Assembly: GCF_002261215.1 (NCBI RefSeq)
Contig: NZ_NEVS01000004.1
Span: 3,968,001 to 4,032,000 of the forward strand
Reading direction: 5' to 3'
Source of the DNA: Bordetella genomosp. 11
GTDB lineage: Bacteria > Pseudomonadota > Gammaproteobacteria > Burkholderiales > Burkholderiaceae_B
Length of the DNA: 64,000 nt
Below are positions 59,289-64,000 of this stretch, one piece after another; position 1 is the stretch's first letter, and each line of letters begins with the position of its first letter. A program made the translations under genes and the position numbers. The notes below the pieces were generated by a model, which saw only the letters and a program-made list of their open reading frames with translations, was not told the origin of the DNA and searched no databases.

Positions 59289-60305
59289 TCAACGGATGGG
59301 CCAACCGTACATCAGGCCGCCCTGCTTCCATTGGGCGTTCAGGCCGCGAGGCAGCTTCATCGGGCTGTCCTGCCCGAGATTGCGTTCGAAGCTTTCACCG
59401 TAATTGCCGACCTGCTTGATGATGTTGTAGGCCCATTTGTCGTCCACGCCCAGGTTCTTGCCCATGCCCGGCGTCACGCCCAGGATGCGCTGCACATTGG
59501 GATTGGTGCTTTTCAGCATCGCCTCGACGTTATCCGACTTGACGCCGTATTCCTCGGCTTCCAGCATGGCGTTCAGGGCCCAGCGCACCACGTTGAACCA
59601 CTGGACATCGTCCTGACGCACCATGGGGCCGAGCGGCTCCTTGGAGAAGTCCTCCGGCAGGATGATGTACTTGTCCGGGTTCTCCAGCGTGGTACGCGTG
59701 GAGGCAAGCTGCGACTTGTCGGTAGTGAAGGCATCGCAGCGACCGGACGAAAACGCCCGCACGATCTCATCGTATTTTTCGATGACGACCGGCTTGAAGT
59801 CGATCTTGTTGGAGCGGAACCAATCGGCCAGGTTCAGTTCGGTGGTGGTGCCGGGTTGCACGCACACCGTCGCGCCGTTCAACTCCTTGGCGCTCTTGAC
59901 CCCCAGCTCCTTGGAAACCATCACGCCCTGGCTGTCGTAATAATTGACGCCGGTGCCGATCAGGCCGAGGGTCGTGTCGCGCGTCAGGGTTTCCGTCGTG
60001 TTGCGCGTCAGGACATCGATCTCGCCGGACTGCAGCGCGGTGAAGCGCTGCTGGGTATTCAACGGCGTGACCTTGAACTTGCTCGCATCGTTGAACATGG
60101 TTGCCGCGATGGCGCGGCACATATCCACATCCAGTCCCTTCCATTCCCCCTTGCTGTCGGCGGCGGAAAAGCCCGGCACGCCGGTCGAGACGCCGCACTG
60201 GACGAAACCCTTTTTCTTGACGTTGTCGAAGGTCGCGCCGGCGTGGGCCGCACCGCACAGGGCCAGCAAGGCGGCGCCCAGCGCGGCCGTTTTCCAGGTC
60301 TTCAT
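59289..60305 (-). CDS. aapJ: Amino-acid ABC importer periplasmic binding protein AapJ type
   Basis: 338 residues from ATG 60305, with GGAG nine bases upstream. Signal peptide ends AAHA near residue 22. KKKGFVQCGVSTGVPGFSAADSKGEWKGLDVDMCRAIAATMF is the AapJ/BztA N-lobe (key run GVSTGVPGFS). It captures acidic or other L-amino acids for the AapQMP complex. First gene of the leftward operon; the promoter lies in 60306-60470. Confidence 0.94.
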   Translation of the reverse strand: MKTWKTAALGAALLALCGAAHAGATFDNVKKKGFVQCGVSTGVPGFSAADSKGEWKGLDVDMCRAIAATMFNDASKFKVTPLNTQQRFTALQSGEIDVLTRNTTETLTRDTTLGLIGTGVNYYDSQGVMVSKELGVKSAKELNGATVCVQPGTTTELNLADWFRSNKIDFKPVVIEKYDEIVRAFSSGRCDAFTTDKSQLASTRTTLENPDKYIILPEDFSKEPLGPMVRQDDVQWFNVVRWALNAMLEAEEYGVKSDNVEAMLKSTNPNVQRILGVTPGMGKNLGVDDKWAYNIIKQVGNYGESFERNLGQDSPMKLPRGLNAQWKQGGLMYGWPIR

Positions 60306-60494
60306 GGTGGTCTCCATTGCGAAGTGGATCGAAGTCGGGGGCAAGGGCGCACCTTGGGGGGCTGCCCACCCTGGCAGGAGCCTCGCGCCCGCAGTGCGCG
60401 CATCGCCTTTACTGCGGCGCATGGTAGCCCCGCGTAAAAACCAGGGACATGGGGGAAATCCCTGCGGCCCTTGCCGTTTATATAAGGGACGCAT

Positions 60495-60525
60495 CATCTC
60501 GCGCCCTGACGGCGCGCGCGAGATG
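60495..60525 (+). other. Hairpin in the leader region of ftsE
   Basis: CATCTCGCGC (60495-60504) and GCGCGAGATG (60516-60525) are perfect 10-bp arms around an 11-base loop, 59 bases before the ftsE ATG. It could be the terminator-like end of an upstream leader or an RNA stability element. No T-run follows. Confidence 0.45.
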
Positions 60526-60584
60526 CCGCGCGGGTGGCGCCGCGCCGCACACGGTACTATTGCGGCTTCATCCGCCTATCCGCC

Positions 60585-61259
60585 ATGATCGAATTCCAGC
60601 ACGTTTTCAAATCGTATGGACGCGGCCGCAACATCCTGGCCGACATCAACTTCCGCATCACCGCGGGCGAGTTCGTTTTCGTATCGGGGCCGTCGGGCGC
60701 CGGCAAATCCACCCTGCTGAAACTGATCGGCGGGCTGGAGCCGCCCAGCCGGGGTTCCATCCAGGTGAACGGACAGCGGCTGGACAAGCTGCCGCAGCGC
60801 GCGCGCCCTTACCTGCGGCGCGCGGTCGGCGTCATCCTGCAGGACACGCACCTGCTCTATGACCGCAATGCCTTCGAAAACGTCATGCTGCCGCTGGCGG
60901 TGATCGGCCAGCCCTGGGACTCGGCCGCCGCCCGCGCCCGCGCCGCCCTCGACAAAGTGGGCCTGTCCGGCAAGGAAACCCTGAACCCCATCGAACTGTC
61001 GGGCGGCGAACAGCAGCGCCTGGCCATCGCGCGCGCCATCGTCAATCGCCCCGCCATCCTGATCGCCGACGAACCGACCGCCAACCTGGACCACGAAAGC
61101 GCGCTACGCATCATGAACGTGTTTCGCGACTTCAACCGGGTCGGCGTCACGACGCTGATCGCCTCCCACGACCAGGAATTGATGGCGCATTACGCCCAGC
61201 GCGTCCTGCGCATCGAACCGGGCCGCTTCGCCGATCTGTCCAAGGAGGGGCAAGCATGA
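60585..61259 (+). CDS. ftsE: Cell-division ABC protein FtsE
   Basis: 224 residues beginning [20 protein letters not shown]. Walker [10 protein letters not shown], signature [15 protein letters not shown] and Walker [13 protein letters not shown]. With FtsX it couples the division ring to activation of cell-wall amidases or their activators at the septum. Its stop overlaps the ftsX ATG by four bases. Length is standard. Confidence 0.96.
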   Translation: MIEFQHVFKSYGRGRNILADINFRITAGEFVFVSGPSGAGKSTLLKLIGGLEPPSRGSIQVNGQRLDKLPQRARPYLRRAVGVILQDTHLLYDRNAFENVMLPLAVIGQPWDSAAARARAALDKVGLSGKETLNPIELSGGEQQRLAIARAIVNRPAILIADEPTANLDHESALRIMNVFRDFNRVGVTTLIASHDQELMAHYAQRVLRIEPGRFADLSKEGQA

Positions 61260-62164
61260 ACGCATGGCTGCGGCAACATCGCTATGCCCTGGGCATCACC
61301 CTGCGGCGCATGCTGGCCCAACCGTTCTCCTCGCTGGCCAACCTGATGGTCATGTCGCTGGCGCTGGCGCTGCCCGTGCTGGGCGCGGCGATCCTGGTGT
61401 CGGTCCAGCCGGTCGCCCGCCAGCTGTCGGTCACCCCGGAACTGACCGTTTTCATGAAAGTGGGCGCTCCGGACGGAGCGGCCCAGGCGGTGGCGGACCG
61501 CATCCGCAAGGATTACAGCGACCAGGTGCGCGACGTCCGCACCGTGGGCCGGGATGCGGCCCTGGCCGCCCTGCGGCGCAATCCCAGCTGGGCCGAGGCC
61601 CTGGCCGTGCTGCCCGGCAATCCGCTGCCCGACGCGGTCGTCGCCACCCTGCGCGACGGCGACGATCTCGCGGGACGGGCGGCCCGCCTGGCGCAGGCCT
61701 GGAAAGCCCTGGACCAGGTCGACCAGGTACAGCTGGACAGCGACTGGGTCCAGCGCATGGAAGCCTTGCTGCGGTTCGGGCGCATCGGCCTGGTATTCCT
61801 GGCCGCCTGCGTGGCCGTCGTCGTCCTGGCGACGGTTTTCAACACGGTGCGGATGCAGGCGCTGACGCAACGCGAAGAGATCGCGGTGGCGCGCCTGGTG
61901 GGGGCGACCGAATCCTTCGTCCGCCGTCCCTTCCTTTACCTGGGCGCGCTCTCCGGGGCCCTGGCCTCGCTGCTGGGCATACTGATCGCGGTACTGGCGC
62001 TGACGCCTTTGAACGACGCCCTGGCGACGTTGGCGCACAGCTACGGGGCCGATTTCGCCCTACATCTGCCGGAAACCCCATGGCTGGCCGTGGCCGTGGT
62101 GGGGGCTGCCGTGCTGGCGGCGTTGTCCGCGCGCTGGTCAGTCACCCGCAGTACCCGCTTTTAG
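61256..62164 (+). CDS. ftsX: Cell-division membrane protein FtsX
   Basis: 302 residues with four membrane segments (about 27-50, 180-200, 225-250, 275-295) and a periplasmic loop between the first two (from about 60, [19 protein letters not shown]). The C-terminal FtsX core contains [37 protein letters not shown] (key run [17 protein letters not shown]). It is the membrane partner of FtsE. Normal length. Confidence 0.95.
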   Translation: MNAWLRQHRYALGITLRRMLAQPFSSLANLMVMSLALALPVLGAAILVSVQPVARQLSVTPELTVFMKVGAPDGAAQAVADRIRKDYSDQVRDVRTVGRDAALAALRRNPSWAEALAVLPGNPLPDAVVATLRDGDDLAGRAARLAQAWKALDQVDQVQLDSDWVQRMEALLRFGRIGLVFLAACVAVVVLATVFNTVRMQALTQREEIAVARLVGATESFVRRPFLYLGALSGALASLLGILIAVLALTPLNDALATLAHSYGADFALHLPETPWLAVAVVGAAVLAALSARWSVTRSTRF

Positions 62165-62361
62165 CCCGCTTAATCGACCAAATCGGGCAGCCGCTTCCGT
62201 GGAATAGTGGAACGGTGGCCGGCGTGCCCCCCTGCCGGCCCCCGCGTGGGAGACCCTTCCGTGGCGGATATCTTCACAAAGACAGAAATAAAGCTGAACT
62301 TTCAGACAAATTTAGTAATATCGGCACTCCGCCCTATCGCTCTCTAGAAACCTGCCCCGCC

Positions 62362-63006
62362 ATGTCTGCCCGTGACGCCCGCGCGACGCGCCACTATTTT
62401 GATAGTGCCTTCAACTATCAGGCAGTCAAAGTGCTGCCCAATGAGTACTACGTCACAGGCGACGACCTGATGATCACCACCGTGCTCGGATCCTGCGTGG
62501 CCGCCTGTATCCGCGACCCGCAAACCGGCGTGGGTGGGATGAACCACTTCATGTTGCCGGAAGGCGACAGCCAGTCGCCCGCCTCGGCCACCATGCGCTA
62601 TGGCGCCTTCGCCATGGAAGTATTGATCAACGAAGTCCTGAAGGCGGGCGCCGCGCGCGAGCGGCTGCAGGCCAAGGTCTTTGGCGGCGGCGCGGTGCTG
62701 GAGGCGATGCAGCAGATGAACATCGGCGAGCGCAATGGCCAGTTCGTATTGAATTACCTGGCGATGGAAAACATCCCCGTGCTGGCCAAGGACCTGGGCG
62801 ATGTCTACGCGCGCCGCATCAGTTTCTTTCCCCACGATGGCCGCGTCATGGTACGCAAGATGACCACCAAGACCCGGGCCACGGAGATCATCGCGAAGCG
62901 CGAAGTCGCCGTCGTGCAGACACTGAAGGAAAAAACCGCGGCCAAGCCCCGCCTGGAGCTTTTCAACATGCCCGGCCGCACGGCGCGGCGCGCCGCCACT
63001 CCCTGA
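62362..63006 (+). CDS. cheD: Chemoreceptor glutamine deamidase CheD
   Basis: 214 residues. [25 protein letters not shown] holds the catalytic cysteine (GSCV) and histidine (NHFMLP). [12 protein letters not shown] and [17 protein letters not shown] are further CheD marks. It deamidates glutamines on chemoreceptors and can bind CheC-type phosphatases. The C-terminal 40 residues are a basic extension. No other chemotaxis gene lies nearby, so it is an orphan here. The long open frame upstream in the same phase is the shadow of ftsX. Confidence 0.94.
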   Translation: MSARDARATRHYFDSAFNYQAVKVLPNEYYVTGDDLMITTVLGSCVAACIRDPQTGVGGMNHFMLPEGDSQSPASATMRYGAFAMEVLINEVLKAGAARERLQAKVFGGGAVLEAMQQMNIGERNGQFVLNYLAMENIPVLAKDLGDVYARRISFFPHDGRVMVRKMTTKTRATEIIAKREVAVVQTLKEKTAAKPRLELFNMPGRTARRAATP

Positions 63007-63039
63007 AGCGGCGGCCCCGCCGCGGCTATCCTCGGGGCC

Positions 63040-63459
63040 TCAGCTCGCGGCGCCGGACGGCGCCACCGTGCTCCAGTACACCGTGAGGGTGGCATCGTTG
63101 AAGCCCGATTCCGGCGGAGTGCTGCCGCCGGAAGGATAGTTCTTCTCCGCGCCGATATTCACATACTTGCCGTGGCCCATGGTCTGGGTAGGAATCCAGC
63201 TCAGCTGCATCTGCCCCATCTGGCTGTCGTACATCTGCACCTGCACGCTGCGGGTATCCCCGCTTTTGGCGCCTTGCGCAGGGCGAAGCACACTGCCCTG
63301 GATGCCCCCGGGGGCCACCTCTATCTGCTGCGTTTCCTTCCGGTCGATGATGACCTTGACGGTCCGCTTCCACTTTTCCTCGTTATGGACGGAGATGTAC
63401 AGCGGCCTGTCCGCCGGCACGGTGAAATCGCATTCTTTGCCTGGGTTGCTGTTGCTCAT
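63040..63459 (-). CDS. Uncharacterised 139-residue protein
   Basis: The ATG at 63459 is preferred because GAGG lies seven bases before it; the ATG at 63465 directly abuts that site. No signal peptide or membrane segment is seen. The pattern of alternating hydrophobic residues (LYISVHNEEKWKRTVKVIID, TRSVQVQMYDSQMGQMQLSW) suggests a beta-sandwich. One cysteine (KECDF). I do not recognise the family. It converges with cheD (33-base gap). Confidence 0.65.
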   Translation of the reverse strand: MSNSNPGKECDFTVPADRPLYISVHNEEKWKRTVKVIIDRKETQQIEVAPGGIQGSVLRPAQGAKSGDTRSVQVQMYDSQMGQMQLSWIPTQTMGHGKYVNIGAEKNYPSGGSTPPESGFNDATLTVYWSTVAPSGAAS

Positions 63460-63696
63460 TGCCATACCTCACGCTTTGACGGAATGCACGCGCGCTACGG
63501 TGATCAGGTTGGCGCGCGCAGGTTGACTGGAACTACACCGATGATGCCAGCCTAACGCCGAACCCCTGGGCGCGACCGCGCGGCACCCGTAACTTCGACG
63601 CACAAAACGTCACCGCGCCGGCATTGCCGATCACGTCTCGCGCGCGTGGTCCGGCGAAGGACGATCAAGCCCCGCACAAACGGCCGGGACGGCGGA

Positions 63697-64000
63697 TCAG
63701 GCATCGGACGCGCGGCGCGGCCAGGCGCGCCAAACATCGTCGTCCTGCGTCGCATCGCCCCGGGGCGGCAAGCGTCCGTCTAGGGTGGCTTCGTGTACCA
63801 GGCGCCGCGCGAAGCATATGCCCGCGTACCGCTCGTAATCGGCAAGGCTGCGGACAGCACCCAGCCCATAGGGGCCAAAATCGATGTCCTCCGCAGGCGT
63901 TCCGTCTATGCCCAAGAGACGCCGCACGCGCAGGCGTGCGCTGTCGTTCCGCTCTGCCCAGGCGCACTCGACCTCGCCCTTGGCTTTAGCCTCTTCCGTA
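63697..64000 (-). CDS. C-terminal part of an uncharacterised protein (cut by window edge)
   Basis: The frame is open from the window edge to a stop at 63697, about 100 residues. It contains VRRLLGIDGTPAEDIDFGPYGLGAVR, ADYERYAGICFARRLVHEATL and an acidic/basic end. The in-frame GTG near 63927 is internal, because the frame continues upstream with ECAWAERNDSARLR. No family recognised. Same strand as the previous gene, 237 bases upstream of it. Confidence 0.5.
   Translation of the reverse strand, partial: TEEAKAKGEVECAWAERNDSARLRVRRLLGIDGTPAEDIDFGPYGLGAVRSLADYERYAGICFARRLVHEATLDGRLPPRGDATQDDDVWRAWPRRASDA

Noticed and set aside
62300..62361. Sigma-28 (FliA) promoter for cheD
   Set aside because: A GCCGATA-like word occurs only on the opposite strand and has no matching TAAA element at the right distance.
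61264..62361. Upstream extension of the cheD frame
   Set aside because: Proline/glycine/arginine-rich shadow of ftsX; CheD homology starts at 62362.

Overview
The window is GC-rich, gene-dense chromosomal DNA of a betaproteobacterium. Burkholderiales, family Alcaligenaceae (a Bordetella or Achromobacter type) fits best. The reasons are the order pilD-coaE-zapD, a DUF3460 gene next to scpA and panC, three stand-alone Bug-type periplasmic binding proteins, and an intergenic repeat family built on GAAGCGC-TGC-GCGCTTC hairpins. The assignment is from gene content, not from a database search. I saw no rRNA, tRNA, CRISPR, phage or plasmid functions.

Layout. 1-151: start of a leftward FAD aryl-CoA hydroxylase, cut by the window edge. 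617-3960: small lipoprotein, phosphocholine-specific phospholipase C and a DeoR regulator. 3858-4550: acetyltransferase overlapping the DeoR gene tail to tail. 4643-8398: a complete leftward siaABCD operon (PP2C phosphatase, kinase, phospho-switch protein, diguanylate cyclase). 8681-13335: leftward branched-chain/aromatic acid ABC importer with a LivM-LivG fusion, divergent from an alpha/beta hydrolase and a MarR regulator (13497-14911). 14939-16250: membrane protein of unknown function followed by a 272-bp structured MITE-like element. 16355-19442: argJ, a DUF815 ATPase and a Nudix-ThiE fusion. 19453-28659: MdtABC-type RND efflux operon with its outer-membrane factor. 28872-31173: zapD, coaE, pilD. 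31331-34599: NlpE-like lipoprotein, a 77-residue LuxR-type HTH protein, panC, scpA, DUF3460. 34700-37691: DHA2 drug exporter and glpK, followed by tandem repeats. 38058-44871: LysR regulator, HD-GYP-like/LuxR fusion regulator, secreted hydrolase, CoA transferase, Bug protein, LysE exporter. 44946-50896: LysR-controlled gentisate pathway cluster. 50980-55927: Bug protein, SDR, MDR reductase and alpha/beta hydrolase, with a divergent CGNR regulator. 56023-60305: polar amino-acid ABC importer (aapJQMP type). 60585-63006: ftsEX and cheD. 63040-64000: two unrecognised leftward genes.

How the parts fit. Two aromatic routes are visible. One is a CoA-thioester route: the aryl-CoA hydroxylase at the left edge and the ABC importer/hydrolase/MarR block share an almost identical 18-bp operator-like sequence 13 kb apart, so they are probably one regulon. 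The other is a gentisate route: ring hydroxylation by a PhzS-like flavoprotein, gentisate dioxygenase, maleylpyruvate isomerase and fumarylpyruvate hydrolase, with a LysR dyad placed for activation of the dioxygenase promoter. The siaABCD block is a complete signalling switch from an extracytoplasmic sensor to c-di-GMP.

The least explained items are the 272-bp element at 15979-16250, which can fold into a three-way junction and supplies the stop codon of the gene before it; three 29-bp operator-like elements around the CGNR regulator; two abutting 16-bp palindromes before the small LuxR-type gene; and the HD-GYP-like/LuxR regulator that has lost its HD aspartate.
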